Below, piece by piece: positions 30,341 to 40,182 of a stretch of 64,000 bases of DNA. Origin of the DNA: Aggregatibacter segnis ATCC 33393 (GTDB taxonomy: Bacteria > Pseudomonadota > Gammaproteobacteria > Enterobacterales > Pasteurellaceae); NCBI RefSeq assembly GCF_000185305.1, contig NZ_GL622200.1, forward strand, positions 1,478,587 through 1,542,586, read 5' to 3'. Within the stretch, counting starts at the first letter, position 1; every line of letters starts with the position of its first letter. The translations under genes were made by a program, and so were the position numbers. Under the pieces are notes generated by a model that was not told where the DNA came from, did no database searches, and saw only the letters and a program-made list of their open reading frames with translations.

Positions 30341-31246
30341 TTATTCTGCTTGAGTCTGTTGTCCTAATTTCGATAGCTCAAACACCGCAAAACGATACTC
30401 CACAAAGTTATACACCTGATTTGCAACAGCCAGTTTGAATAAGGTCTCTGCCTCATCAATCTGTCCCATATTGAGTTTTTGTTTTGCTAGATAAAAGTAG
30501 GTTTCAGTCAGAACTTCTGCGTATTGCGTAGCGGTTTTTGTTGCAAACTGCTGTGCTTTAGCCTGTAGATCCTGAACTGATAATTTGCCCAAATAATATT
30601 GGACAATGTAGGTACCCCAATAATCCTGAGAAAGCCCAACAGCACGTTGAGCCAGATTTTTTTGTGCCTCGGCCGGTTTGAATTTTAATTCATTCAAATA
30701 CAGCCATAAAACACGGTAAGGATCTGATTTATTGCGTTGATAAAATGCCAAGAAATCCTGCTCGGCGAGGTTATACCGTCCCACATAATAGAAGTCTAAT
30801 GCTCGATTAAGGAAGGTATATTCATAGTCAGGATCAAGGCTGAAAACAGTATTAAAGGCCTCTAATGCGCCGTCATAGTCTTCATCAAGTAATAAATAAA
30901 GCCCTAGATAGTTATACACTGCCGCCATTTTAGGTTGCAATGCAAGAGCTTGAGTAAAGTCATAACGCGCTAAAGCCCAAAGCCCCAAACTATCGTAAAG
31001 CACTCCCCGTTCAAAATGGAGAGAAGCACGTTCTTCATTACTCATTTTTCCAACGAGCAATACCTGACTAATCCGAACAATCATTACTTCCTGTTCAAAA
31101 TGCTGGCTTGGATTTTGATCAGCTAGTACCACTTTATTTTTAGACACAAAACTATTGTTCAAGCCGACACAGCCCGACAATAAAAAAGTAAAAAATAAAA
31201 TGGGTAAAAACACCGCGAAATTAAACAACCCATTACGTTGTGTCAT
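30341..31246 (-). CDS. nlpI: Lipoprotein NlpI, TPR protein
   Basis: Outer-membrane lipoprotein adaptor that in E. coli bridges peptidoglycan hydrolases and the protease Prc. The signal peptide ends in the lipobox LSGC (Cys26). TPR units are visible from about residue 75 (RASLHFERGVLYDSLGLWAL, then KMAAVYNYLGLYLLLDEDYD). 301 aa, near the E. coli length (294). It sits between pnp and deaD. A terminator separates it from pnp, so it may have its own promoter or depend on read-through. Confidence 0.92.
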   Translation of the reverse strand: MTQRNGLFNFAVFLPILFFTFLLSGCVGLNNSFVSKNKVVLADQNPSQHFEQEVMIVRISQVLLVGKMSNEERASLHFERGVLYDSLGLWALARYDFTQALALQPKMAAVYNYLGLYLLLDEDYDGALEAFNTVFSLDPDYEYTFLNRALDFYYVGRYNLAEQDFLAFYQRNKSDPYRVLWLYLNELKFKPAEAQKNLAQRAVGLSQDYWGTYIVQYYLGKLSVQDLQAKAQQFATKTATQYAEVLTETYFYLAKQKLNMGQIDEAETLFKLAVANQVYNFVEYRFAVFELSKLGQQTQAE

Positions 31247-31291
31247 TTCTTTGTAAGCCTTAAAGCAGAGGTATTGCTTATTGAAAAAGAA

Positions 31292-31320
31292 ATGTTACGG
31301 GACATTCCGTCCCGTAACAT
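31292..31320 (-). terminator. Terminator between pnp and nlpI
   Basis: An 11-bp perfect stem ATGTTACGGGA (31292-31302) with TCCCGTAACAT (31310-31320). On the minus strand it is followed by TTCTTTTTC, just past the pnp stop. Confidence 0.75.
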
Positions 31321-31335
31321 TAATCCTAAATTTAA

Positions 31336-33465
31336 TTATTCCTGTTCAATAACGTCATCAAAGGATTCTTGAACAGTGTCTTGTTTAGGCGCAAGTTCTT
31401 TCATGGTTAAACGGATACGACCTTGACGATCGATTTCCACTACTTTAACCATCACTTCTTGCCCTACTTGTAGATAATCACTGACTTTTTCCACACGTTC
31501 TTCGGCAATTTGAGAAATGTGAACCAAGCCTTCCTTATTACCTACGATAGAAACGAATGCACCGAAATCGGCTAAACGAGTCACTTTACCTTTGTAAATG
31601 GCACCCGCTTCTACTTCAGCAGTGATGTCTTCGATACGTGCCATCACATCTTGTACGGCATTCTTATCTACCGCAGCGATTTTCACTGTACCGTCATCAT
31701 CAATATCAATTGAAGTACCGGTTTCTTCGGTCAATGCACGAATCACTGCACCACCCTTACCGATCACATCTTTGATTTTCTTCGGATCAATTTTCATGGT
31801 GTAGATACGTGGTGCAAAATCAGAAATATCGGCACGCGGCGCCGGAATAGCTTGCTCCATCACACCAAGAATATGCATACGTGCGCTTTTCGCTTGGTTT
31901 AATGCAATTTGCATGATTTCAGCAGTGATACCTTCAATTTTGATATCCATTTGAAGTGCGGTCACACCTTGACGAGTACCCGCCACTTTAAAGTCCATAT
32001 CACCTAAGTGGTCTTCATCACCAAGAATATCGGAAAGCACAACAAATTTGTCATCTTCTTTCACCAAGCCCATCGCGATACCTGCGACAGCCGCTTTAAT
32101 CGGCACACCGGCATCCATTAACGCAAGAGAAGCACCACACACGGAAGCCATGGAAGAAGAACCGTTGGATTCGGTGATTTCTGATACTACACGTACCACA
32201 TACGGGAATTCGGCTAAGGTTGGCATCACTGCTGCCACACCACGTTTCGCCAAACGACCGTGACCAATTTCACGACGTTTTGGTGAACCAATCATACCGG
32301 TTTCACCCACGGAATACGGAGGGAAGTTATAGTGGAACAAGAAGTGATCTTGACGCTCACCGGTTAATTCATCAATGATTTGCGCATCGCGTTCAGTCCC
32401 TAAAGTAGCAACAGCCAACGCTTGAGTTTCACCACGAGTAAAGATTGCAGAACCGTGGGTACGCGGTAATACACCAGTGCAAATATCTAATGCGCGCACA
32501 GTATCAACGGTACGACCATCAATACGCGGTTCACCTGCGATAATACGTCCACGCACGATTTGGCTTTCAAGTGCGGTGAAAATATCAATAATTTTTCCTT
32601 CGCTGACTTCTTCATCTTCCGCGGTAATTTGTGCAACAACGTCAGCTTTAATCGCATCAATTTGCTCATAACGCGCTTGTTTTTCAGTGATACGATACGC
32701 ATCGCCTAAACGCGCTTCAGCTAACGCTTTCACTTTATTGATTAAATCAGTGTTTGGTTCAGGTGCAACCCAATCCCAACGTGGTTTACCGGCTTCAACA
32801 ACCAATTCTTTAATGGCTTCAATCACCACTTGTTGTTGCTGGTGACCATAAACCACCGCCGCCAACATTTGTTCTTCAGTGAGAATATCTGCTTCGGATT
32901 CCACCATTAATACGGCTTTGTCAGTACCTGCAACCACTAAATCCAAACGGCTTTGTTTTTGTTCGTTAATGGTTGGGTTTAATACGAATTGATCGTTGAT
33001 GAAACCGACACGCGCCGCACCGATTGGGCCATTAAATGGCACACCGGATAAAGACAACGCAGCAGACGCACCGATCATGGCGACTAAATCCGGGCTGATT
33101 TGTGGGTTTACAGAAACAACCGTCGCAACCACTTGGATTTCATTAAAGAAACCTTCTGGGAATAACGGACGAATCGGACGGTCGATTAAACGGGCAATTA
33201 AGGTTTCACCTTCAGATGGACGACCCTCGCGTTTGAAGAAACCGCCCGGAATACGACCAGCGGCATAAGTACGCTCTTGATAGTTAACGGTTAATGGGAA
33301 GAAATCTTGCCCTTCTTTCACATCTTTTTTGGCAACTACGGCAACGAATACGGTTGTATCGTCCATGCTTGCCATGACGGCAGCGGTGGCTTGACGTGCA
33401 ATAGCGCCGGTTTCTAAAGTTACGGTATGTTGACCGTATTTAAACTGCTTAACAATTGGATCCAC
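31336..33465 (-). CDS. pnp: Polynucleotide phosphorylase
   Basis: Trimeric 3'-5' phosphorolytic exoribonuclease of the degradosome. Two RNase PH-like domains are followed by KH ([16 protein letters not shown]) and S1 ([18 protein letters not shown]) domains. The open frame extends to 33591, but homology begins at [18 protein letters not shown] place the start at GTG 33465, 8-10 bases after AAGAAGGA, giving 709 aa (E. coli 711). No ATG fits. The roughly 130-base leader upstream contains an uptake signal near 33541. The partner motif is in RNase E (1514-4372). Confidence 0.93.
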   Translation of the reverse strand: MDPIVKQFKYGQHTVTLETGAIARQATAAVMASMDDTTVFVAVVAKKDVKEGQDFFPLTVNYQERTYAAGRIPGGFFKREGRPSEGETLIARLIDRPIRPLFPEGFFNEIQVVATVVSVNPQISPDLVAMIGASAALSLSGVPFNGPIGAARVGFINDQFVLNPTINEQKQSRLDLVVAGTDKAVLMVESEADILTEEQMLAAVVYGHQQQQVVIEAIKELVVEAGKPRWDWVAPEPNTDLINKVKALAEARLGDAYRITEKQARYEQIDAIKADVVAQITAEDEEVSEGKIIDIFTALESQIVRGRIIAGEPRIDGRTVDTVRALDICTGVLPRTHGSAIFTRGETQALAVATLGTERDAQIIDELTGERQDHFLFHYNFPPYSVGETGMIGSPKRREIGHGRLAKRGVAAVMPTLAEFPYVVRVVSEITESNGSSSMASVCGASLALMDAGVPIKAAVAGIAMGLVKEDDKFVVLSDILGDEDHLGDMDFKVAGTRQGVTALQMDIKIEGITAEIMQIALNQAKSARMHILGVMEQAIPAPRADISDFAPRIYTMKIDPKKIKDVIGKGGAVIRALTEETGTSIDIDDDGTVKIAAVDKNAVQDVMARIEDITAEVEAGAIYKGKVTRLADFGAFVSIVGNKEGLVHISQIAEERVEKVSDYLQVGQEVMVKVVEIDRQGRIRLTMKELAPKQDTVQESFDDVIEQE

Positions 33466-33718
33466 AATGTTTTCCTTCTTAAATAAATATTCACAATGTT
33501 TTATTTTCCAATTTGCGACTAGCAAAAATAATCTTAAAACCGACCGCACTTTTTTGACGTCCACGCGGAAAATCACTTTTGTTAGCCGCACGCTAATTCA
33601 GAAAATAAAACGCGGGCATTATACAGGGCTTTTGCCTTGATGGGTAACTTTTTTGCGCAATTGCGATTTATGACTACCTGAAAAATAAGGTTAATGATAA
33701 AATCACTCCAGTTTCTAA

Positions 33719-34207
<489 letters not shown>

Positions 34208-34234
34208 ACCTCGCTGAATCACACTCAAGACTGA

Positions 34235-34266
34235 AATAGGGAATCGACATGATTCCCTATTTTTCA
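34235..34266 (+). terminator. Terminator after the YhcH-family gene
   Basis: An 11-bp stem AATAGGGAATC (34235-34245) with GATTCCCTATT (34251-34261), followed by TTTTC. Confidence 0.8.
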
Positions 34267-34303
34267 TTCAAAACGCAGAAAAACGCCACCACACTTTTAT
34301 GCG

Positions 34304-35098
34304 CTAAATTTGATAATCCTCTTTGAGCAAATGACGATAAGCGTAAAGATAAGAAGCCCCGACAAATGCCGCCCCACCTGTCACATTACCCAAGAAGACA
34401 GGAAGCATATTTAAGAAAAATTCTCCCCATGTTACATTTGCTCCGGCAAAAATCCCTGCCGGAATAATAAACATATTTGCCACAAAATGCTGTAGCCCAA
34501 TCAACACAAAAATCATCACAGGGAACCACATGGCAAGAATACGTCCAGATGTTTGCTTTGCACCAAAATAAAACCAAATCCCCATACACACCATCCAGTT
34601 ACAGGCAATCGCTGAAACAAAGGCGCGCAAGAAATCCATATTCACTTTCGCTTCTGCAATAGCAATGGTTTTACTCGCTGCCGCACCTTCAGCTAACCCG
34701 ACATAATGTCCAAGAAAAAACGCCATAAATAATGCGCCGGCAAGGTTACCTAAACTCACAATTACCCAGTTACGTAATAATTTCTTAAAGCTTACCTGTT
34801 TGCTCAATCGCCCCAAAGCCATCATCATCATGTTCCCTGTGGCCAATTCGCCGCCTCCGATAAGAATACAAATTAAGCAAATAGGAAAGACAGCCGCCCC
34901 CAATAAGGTTGCCAAGCCTGCCCATTCCGCCGGTATGCCACTGACGACTTTTAAATATGCCATATAACCGAAACTCACATAACCGCCCCCTAGAAAGCTA
35001 AGAATGGCCAAGGTTTTTACGCTGCCAAGTGATTTTGCATAACTTTTGTCGATGACATCTTGCAAGATTTCATGGGGATAAAGATCACGCTGTTGCAT
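34304..35098 (-). CDS. Formate/nitrite transporter (FNT) family channel
   Basis: Pentameric inner-membrane channel for small monovalent anions (formate, nitrite or hydrosulfide). Six membrane helices, the FNT signature region GGGELATGNMMMMALG and the central His in GLQHFVANMF are visible. 264 aa, nearer to NirC/FdhC size than to FocA (285). No pfl, nir or fdh genes flank it, so the substrate stays open. The start MQQRDLYPHEIL follows AAGGAGAAAAAT. Confidence 0.85.
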   Translation of the reverse strand: MQQRDLYPHEILQDVIDKSYAKSLGSVKTLAILSFLGGGYVSFGYMAYLKVVSGIPAEWAGLATLLGAAVFPICLICILIGGGELATGNMMMMALGRLSKQVSFKKLLRNWVIVSLGNLAGALFMAFFLGHYVGLAEGAAASKTIAIAEAKVNMDFLRAFVSAIACNWMVCMGIWFYFGAKQTSGRILAMWFPVMIFVLIGLQHFVANMFIIPAGIFAGANVTWGEFFLNMLPVFLGNVTGGAAFVGASYLYAYRHLLKEDYQI

Positions 35099-35221
35099 AT
35101 TTTTCTCCTTGTTTATTAATACGTTGCTAATGCTTAAAATCTAACAAAGGGAGTTTTAAAAAGAAAAGAATTAGTGACTATATTTAAAAATCATCAGTTA
35201 TAACAAAAGTAAGGCATAAAA

Positions 35222-35245
35222 AAGGCAGCCCACAAGAGCTGCCTT
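35222..35245 (-). terminator. Terminator after the AhpD-like gene
   Basis: An 8-bp stem AAGGCAGC (35222-35229) with GCTGCCTT (35238-35245). On the minus strand it is followed by TTTTTTATG, just past the gene's stop. Confidence 0.75.
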
Positions 35246-35261
35246 ACATATAAAAAGAACC

Positions 35262-35807
35262 TTAAGCAAAAGGCTGCAATTCCGGATTAATCGGTGTATC
35301 TGCAAGATTATTTGCATAATTACATAACGTCGCTAAACTTACCCCTAACACCACATCAAGGGCATTCTCCTTTGTGTAACCTGCATCATAAAAGGCTTGC
35401 TGTTGCGCTTGGGTCAATTTTGCTTTTTGCAAGATGACTGTCAGTGTAAAACGGGCAAGAGCATCCAGTTTAGCATCTTGTTGAATGCGCGCAGTCGAAC
35501 GAATTTGGTTAACCAGGGCCTCTTCAAGTTTCAATAGTTTTAAGGCAATTTTAGTATGCCCTGCCACACAGAAACCGCAACCATTGACCACTGCTGCCGT
35601 AATTTGAACCACTTCTCTCTCTACTGCAGTTAAACTGTTCCGTCCATTAATTCCACCCACCGTACGGTAGGTTTCTAGCGCTGTCGGTGCATTCGCAAGA
35701 ACGCCGATTAAATTTGGAATAAATCCGTTAACATTTTGTACAGCTTTTAGGGCTTCTTTTGCGGCTTCCGGTGCGGTTTCGATGGTATGAATGGGAAATT
35801 GTGACAT
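35262..35807 (-). CDS. Carboxymuconolactone decarboxylase / AhpD-like protein
   Basis: A 181-aa alpha-helical protein of the AhpD/CMD fold. The peroxidase-type motif is CGFCVAGH (about residue 75): two redox cysteines followed by His. This suggests a thiol-dependent peroxidase or disulfide-exchange function rather than true decarboxylation. A second conserved stretch is NALDVVLGVSLATLCNYANNLA. The start MSQFPIHTIETAPEA follows ATAGGAGTTTTAT. Transcribed alone. Confidence 0.82.
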   Translation of the reverse strand: MSQFPIHTIETAPEAAKEALKAVQNVNGFIPNLIGVLANAPTALETYRTVGGINGRNSLTAVEREVVQITAAVVNGCGFCVAGHTKIALKLLKLEEALVNQIRSTARIQQDAKLDALARFTLTVILQKAKLTQAQQQAFYDAGYTKENALDVVLGVSLATLCNYANNLADTPINPELQPFA

Positions 35808-36394
35808 ATAAAACTCCTATAAATAAAACGGGTGACTAATTGGTCATCAATATTACGTAGAATTCTGGATATTGAAAAAGAAATAAAGGTTATGCTGTAG
35901 ATTAAAAAGTTATAAAGTGCGGTCAAAAAATGCGTCAAATTTTCATGTTGTTCTTGAGCGGATTTTTTGATGATGTGGATAACCCTGTGAATAGTGGGCT
36001 GAAAACAGGAAATAAACTGTCATTTATTTTCCTGCCAAACCAATTCCTACTCAATTTTTTGCTGGCTTGTTTAAATTTTTCTCATAAATTTTCACCGATT
36101 TATACCTCATCCGTTTTTTGCGATTTTTTCAACAAGTTATGTAGAACAAATGCGCACGTTTTCTTTTTTCTATTTCGGGTTTTACGATTTTTCCTCCTCC
36201 TGTGAGTTATTCAGTATTTCTGTGGATAAAATTGTGTTTCAACCACAGAATAACTAAAAATAACCTTGAGAAATTCAATTCACTAAATAACCATAAATAA
36301 ATTTATCCTTATTTATCAATAAAATAATAAAAAACAAACGGCATTTCCCTGTTAATGAAAAATGCCGTCTTATGCTGTCTATTTATTGTTCAAT
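35808..36394. other. AT-rich intergenic region with two perfect DnaA boxes
   Basis: A 587-base gap without a credible gene. It holds two perfect DnaA boxes, TGTGGATAA at 35974-35982 and 36221-36229, both in the same orientation, and a 7-of-9 match TGTGAATAG at 35986-35994. The second box sits at the start of an 8-bp inverted repeat (TTCTGTGG at 36218-36225, CCACAGAA at 36243-36250). From 36250 to 36340 the sequence is extremely AT-rich with repeated ATAAATAA and TTTATC motifs. This looks like a DnaA-binding or origin-like region; function is unproven. Confidence 0.5.
36339..36368 (-). terminator. Terminator after ampD
   Basis: A 9-bp stem ACGGCATTT (36339-36347) with AAATGCCGT (36360-36368). 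On the minus strand it is followed by TTGTTTTTTATT, 27 bases past the ampD stop. Confidence 0.72.
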
Positions 36395-36949
36395 TCAAAT
36401 TTTCTGCAAATACCGTTGCCAATCGAAATATTGTCCCGGATCGATTTTCCGTCCCGGTGACACATCACAATGCCCCACAATACGCTCTTTGGTAATATGC
36501 GGATATGTCCGCATAATTTCCTGCGTAAGTGCTTGTAATGCCAAATATTGTGCATCAGTAAACGGCTGTTCATTACTACCTTCCAACTCGATACCAATGG
36601 CAAAATCATTGCATTTATCCCGCCCTTCAAAACAAGATAAACCGGCATGCCAAGCACGATCAGCAAAATTCACATATTGAGTAATTCGTCCTGTACGCTC
36701 AATTAAACAATGCGCTGACACCCGCAATGGACTGATTTCTTGAAAATAAGGATGTGCCTGCGGATCTAGTTTTCCTTGAAAAAAATCATCAATATACCCG
36801 CCGCCAAATTGCTCCGGTGGCAAACTGATATAATGGATAATCAGCAAGGAAATATCTTGTGGCTCAGGGCGTTGATCAAAATGCGGTGACAACACTCTCC
36901 TTTCGTTGACTAACCATCCGTCTTTAATGTGTAACTGTTTTTCCATCAT
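36395..36949 (-). CDS. ampD: 1,6-anhydro-N-acetylmuramyl-L-alanine amidase AmpD
   Basis: Cytosolic zinc amidase that recycles peptidoglycan by cutting the peptide from anhydromuropeptides. The family's zinc and catalytic positions are visible: [29 protein letters not shown] and [16 protein letters not shown]. 184 aa, equal to the E. coli enzyme (183). The start [13 protein letters not shown] lies close to a divergent pilA promoter region; ampD and the pil operon are also neighbours in H. influenzae and Pseudomonas. Confidence 0.94.
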   Translation of the reverse strand: MMEKQLHIKDGWLVNERRVLSPHFDQRPEPQDISLLIIHYISLPPEQFGGGYIDDFFQGKLDPQAHPYFQEISPLRVSAHCLIERTGRITQYVNFADRAWHAGLSCFEGRDKCNDFAIGIELEGSNEQPFTDAQYLALQALTQEIMRTYPHITKERIVGHCDVSPGRKIDPGQYFDWQRYLQKI

Positions 36950-36959
36950 AAGATTTTTA

Positions 36960-36981
36960 TTTTGCGATCAAGATCCCGGAA
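36960..36981 (+). promoter_or_regulatory. CRP-S-like site upstream of pilA
   Basis: TTTTGCGATC (36960-36969) matches the left half of the Sxy-dependent CRP-S consensus (TTTTGCGATCNNGATCGCAAAA) perfectly; the right half GATCCCGGAA deviates at three positions. It lies 95-115 bases upstream of the pilA start, next to an uptake signal at 36982-36990. In H. influenzae pilABCD belongs to the CRP-S competence regulon, so the location fits. Confidence 0.6.
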
Positions 36982-37075
36982 AAGTGCGGTGTCATTTCAC
37001 GCAGTTTTTCCGCTAAGCCAAAATACCTCCGCTTCAAATCAATCATATTATTTTTCATTGAACAAGGTATTTTTT

Positions 37076-37528
37076 ATGACAATTCAATCCGTTTTTATCT
37101 CTCTGAAATCCGTTAAAAAAGGGTTTACATTAATCGAATTGATGATTGTGATTGCGATCGTCGCAATTCTCGCAACCGTCGCCGTGCCATCTTACCAAAA
37201 TTACACGAAAAAAGCGGCTATTTCTGAGTTGTTACAGGCTTCTGCGCCGCTTCGTGCCGAAGTGGAACTGTGTATTTATAACACCGGCAAAACCGACAAC
37301 TGCAGCGGAGGACAAAATGGCATTCAAGCCGATGTTACCGATGCCACAAAACAAAAATACGTAAAATCCACGGCGGTAAAAAGTGGCGCTATCACTGTAA
37401 CCGGGAAAAGCAGTCTCGAAAATATTAGCTACACCCTCAGCGCCTCCGGCACCGCTGCCACGGGGGTAAGCTGGACGGCTTCCTGCGGTAATAATGCAGA
37501 GATTTTCCCAGCTGGCTTTTGCTCTTAA
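37076..37528 (+). CDS. pilA: Type IV major pilin PilA
   Basis: Prepilin of the competence/twitching pilus. The frame is open from 36962, but ATG 37076 ([16 protein letters not shown]) gives a 16-residue basic leader cut before [22 protein letters not shown], with the Gly(-1), Phe(+1) and Glu(+5) needed by PilD. 150 aa in total. Two cysteine pairs ([11 protein letters not shown] and [14 protein letters not shown]) probably form disulfides, the second defining the D-region. AAGGT stands about 9 bases upstream. First gene of pilABCD. Confidence 0.93.
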   Translation: MTIQSVFISLKSVKKGFTLIELMIVIAIVAILATVAVPSYQNYTKKAAISELLQASAPLRAEVELCIYNTGKTDNCSGGQNGIQADVTDATKQKYVKSTAVKSGAITVTGKSSLENISYTLSASGTAATGVSWTASCGNNAEIFPAGFCS

Positions 37529-37568
37529 GTGCTAATCCAATAGGGCAATAAAGGGGATGCAACATCTG

Positions 37569-38966
37569 ATGGAACGGCATTATTCGGTCATCAATCAACA
37601 GGGCGAAGAATTTTGTATTACGCCTGAGCTTTGGCTTAGAAATCAGCAACAACAAACCGCCCTCTTACGTTATTTGGCGTTACCGTTAAAAGAAGATGTC
37701 CAAACGCTGTGGCTAGGATTGGATTCGTTAACCAATCTTGCCGCTTGTGAAACCTTTTCCTTTCTCAGTGGAAAGCACATTGAGCCTGTGTTATTGCCTA
37801 GCCATGTACTCAAAAGCGCACTACAGGATTTAACAAAATCTGAAAAAGTCGAGGAAAATCAACCGCTCTTTTATTCAACTGAACTACAAGAACAGCCTGA
37901 TACCCAGCAAATTGATGAGCCGATCATTCAACAACTCAATCAGATTTTTGAAAACGCTACACAGAAAAAAGCATCCGATATTCATTTGGAACCGCAAGCC
38001 GACGGATTACAAGTGCGTTTTCGTATTGATGGCGTATTGCAAGTACAAGAACAAATCTCACGTTCTTTGGCAAACCGCTTAATTTCCCGTCTGAAATTAT
38101 TGGCGAAATTGGATATTAGCGAGACACGTTTACCACAAGATGGCCGCTTTCAGTTTAAAACCACCTTTTCTGATATTTTAGATTTTCGCCTTTCGACCCT
38201 TGCGACCCAATTTGGCGAAAAAGCCGTGTTGCGTTTACAGCAAAATCGCCCCGTTCAGTTGGAATTCAGTGAATTGGGCATGACCGAATCGCAGCAACAA
38301 CTTTTCCGTCATGCATTAAGCCAACCCCAAGGATTGATTTTAGTAACCGGACCGACCGGTAGCGGCAAAAGTATTTCTTTGTATACGGCATTACAGTATT
38401 TAAATACACCGGAAAAACACATCATGACGGCAGAGGATCCCATTGAAATTCAGTTGCCAGGCATTATTCAAACTCAAGTAAATAATCCTATTGGCTTGGA
38501 TTTCAGCCGTCTCCTTCGCACCTTCTTACGCCAAGATCCCGACATCATTATGCTAGGTGAAATTCGTGATGAAGAAAGTGCTGCCATGGCACTACGCGCC
38601 GCACAAACAGGACACTTAGTCCTTTCTACCTTACACACCAATGATGCTCCTTCCGCCATTTCCCGCTTGCAACAGTTGGGTATTCAGCGCCATGAAATCG
38701 ACAGCAGTTTGCTGCTCGTTATTGCGCAACGATTGGTGCGTAAACGTTGTCTAAAGTGCGGTGGAAATCCCAACCATTTTTGCGACTGTCATCAAGGTTA
38801 CAAAGGGCGTGTCGGGGTATATCAATTCCTACAACCTCAACTACACCATCCGCAAGGCTATGAAATGGATTTCGATGATTTACGTCAAAGCGCCTTAGAA
38901 AAAATCAAAAACGGCATAACTGATTTGGCTGAAATTCAGCGAGTATTAGGGCAGCCCCATGACTAA
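37569..38966 (+). CDS. pilB: Pilus assembly ATPase PilB
   Basis: Cytosolic hexameric ATPase that powers pilus extension, needed for DNA uptake. The GspE-type domain has Walker A GPTGSGKSISL, Asp box TAEDPIEIQLPG, Walker B IMLGEIRDEESA and His box HLVLSTLHTNDAPSA. The C-terminal zinc tetracysteine is CLKCGGNPNHFCDC. ATG at 37557 abuts AAAGGGG with no spacer, so I prefer ATG 37569 (MERHYSVINQQG), giving 465 aa. It overlaps pilC by 8 bases. Confidence 0.92.
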   Translation: MERHYSVINQQGEEFCITPELWLRNQQQQTALLRYLALPLKEDVQTLWLGLDSLTNLAACETFSFLSGKHIEPVLLPSHVLKSALQDLTKSEKVEENQPLFYSTELQEQPDTQQIDEPIIQQLNQIFENATQKKASDIHLEPQADGLQVRFRIDGVLQVQEQISRSLANRLISRLKLLAKLDISETRLPQDGRFQFKTTFSDILDFRLSTLATQFGEKAVLRLQQNRPVQLEFSELGMTESQQQLFRHALSQPQGLILVTGPTGSGKSISLYTALQYLNTPEKHIMTAEDPIEIQLPGIIQTQVNNPIGLDFSRLLRTFLRQDPDIIMLGEIRDEESAAMALRAAQTGHLVLSTLHTNDAPSAISRLQQLGIQRHEIDSSLLLVIAQRLVRKRCLKCGGNPNHFCDCHQGYKGRVGVYQFLQPQLHHPQGYEMDFDDLRQSALEKIKNGITDLAEIQRVLGQPHD

Positions 38967-40182
38967 ATTAAAATTATTTCGCTGGCGAGCCATCAATCGG
39001 TTACAACAAAAACAAAAAGGACTCATCGTAGCAGAAAGCGAAGCAAAGGCACGGCAGCAGTTAATGGCGCGAGGTTTGCAAAGCATTGCCTTGCAACAAA
39101 ACTGGCAACTGAGCAATAAGCCGAAAAATGCCGAGATCTGTGCCTTACTTTCACAGCTCGCGACATTATTACAAGCCTCGGTCCCCTTAAAACATAGTCT
39201 GCAAATTCTGTTGCAAAACTGCACCAATATCGCACTGAATCAATGGCTCCGTCTCTTATTACGAGACATTGAAAGGGGTTTAGCCTTTTCTCAAGCCTTA
39301 GAGCAGCAAGGGTTATACCTTACCTATCAAGAACGCCAACTTATTCAAGTAGGTGAAATGACCGGCAAACTTGCTGCAGTTTGTCATGAAATAGCCCAAC
39401 ATAAACAACAAGCACTGGCGTTGCAGCGTAAAATGCAAAAGATCTTGCTTTACCCTGTGTTGGTACTGGGTATTTCATTAACATTGACCGTCCTGCTATT
39501 GTTATTCATCGTGCCACAGTTTGCCGCAATGTATGACAACAACAGCGCCCAACTCCCCGCCTTTACACAACTTCTGCTTACACTCTCTCAAGGGTTACAA
39601 AATTATTGGTTGGCTCTACTCATCGTTGTTGTACTCACCGTCATACTCATTCGCTTTCAGCTGAAACACTCGCCCTGGCTTCATCGACAAAAAACGCGCC
39701 TAATCAATAGTATTCCGTTTCTTAATCACATCATTCAGCTTTCCCGTTTAGTGAGTTTCAGCCGTAGTTTATTTCTGATGTTACAGGCTGGCATTCCACT
39801 TAATCAGGCGCTTCAATCTTTCTTGCCGAAACAACAAAGTTGGCAAACTAAACCTCAATTACAAGGTGATTTAGTATTAATTGCAGAGGTGCAATCGACA
39901 CTCCATTGGATTCAACAAGGCTACCCGTTTTCCGCCAGCGTGAGTGGACAAATTTTTCCCCCTGCAGCGCAACAAATGCTACAAGTAGGAGAACAAAGCG
40001 GACAATTACCCAAGATGCTGCAATTTATCGCCAACGATCATCAACAACAGCTAGATCACCAAATCGATCTGTTGTCACAAATGCTTGAACCTTTATTAAT
40101 GGTGATTATCGGCGGACTTATCGGTTTAATTATGCTCGGCATGTACCTACCGATTTTCAACATAGGTTCGCTAGTACAATGA
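38959..40182 (+). CDS. pilC: Pilus inner-membrane platform protein PilC
   Basis: GspF-family integral membrane protein on which the pilus is assembled. It has two homologous cytoplasmic T2SF domains (first around LLSQLATLLQASVPLKHSLQ, second around LVSFSRSLFLMLQAGIPLNQ) and three hydrophobic membrane segments, one at the C-terminus (LMVIIGGLIGLIMLGMYLPI). 407 aa, typical length. It overlaps both pilB (8 bases) and pilD (4 bases), so the operon is translationally coupled. Confidence 0.93.
   Translation: MTKLKLFRWRAINRLQQKQKGLIVAESEAKARQQLMARGLQSIALQQNWQLSNKPKNAEICALLSQLATLLQASVPLKHSLQILLQNCTNIALNQWLRLLLRDIERGLAFSQALEQQGLYLTYQERQLIQVGEMTGKLAAVCHEIAQHKQQALALQRKMQKILLYPVLVLGISLTLTVLLLLFIVPQFAAMYDNNSAQLPAFTQLLLTLSQGLQNYWLALLIVVVLTVILIRFQLKHSPWLHRQKTRLINSIPFLNHIIQLSRLVSFSRSLFLMLQAGIPLNQALQSFLPKQQSWQTKPQLQGDLVLIAEVQSTLHWIQQGYPFSASVSGQIFPPAAQQMLQVGEQSGQLPKMLQFIANDHQQQLDHQIDLLSQMLEPLLMVIIGGLIGLIMLGMYLPIFNIGSLVQ

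Noticed and set aside
35262-35807. True carboxymuconolactone decarboxylase of aromatic degradation
   Set aside because: The CxxCxxxH-type motif fits AhpD-like peroxidases, and no other catechol-pathway gene is nearby.
35930-36205. A 91-codon plus-strand frame in the AT-rich gap
   Set aside because: No ribosome site, Phe/Leu-rich low-complexity translation caused by T-rich DNA, and it covers the first DnaA box; not credible as a gene.
36962-37075. N-terminal extension of PilA from an upstream ATG
   Set aside because: The extension would put the prepilin leader far inside the protein; ATG 37076 gives a normal 16-residue leader.
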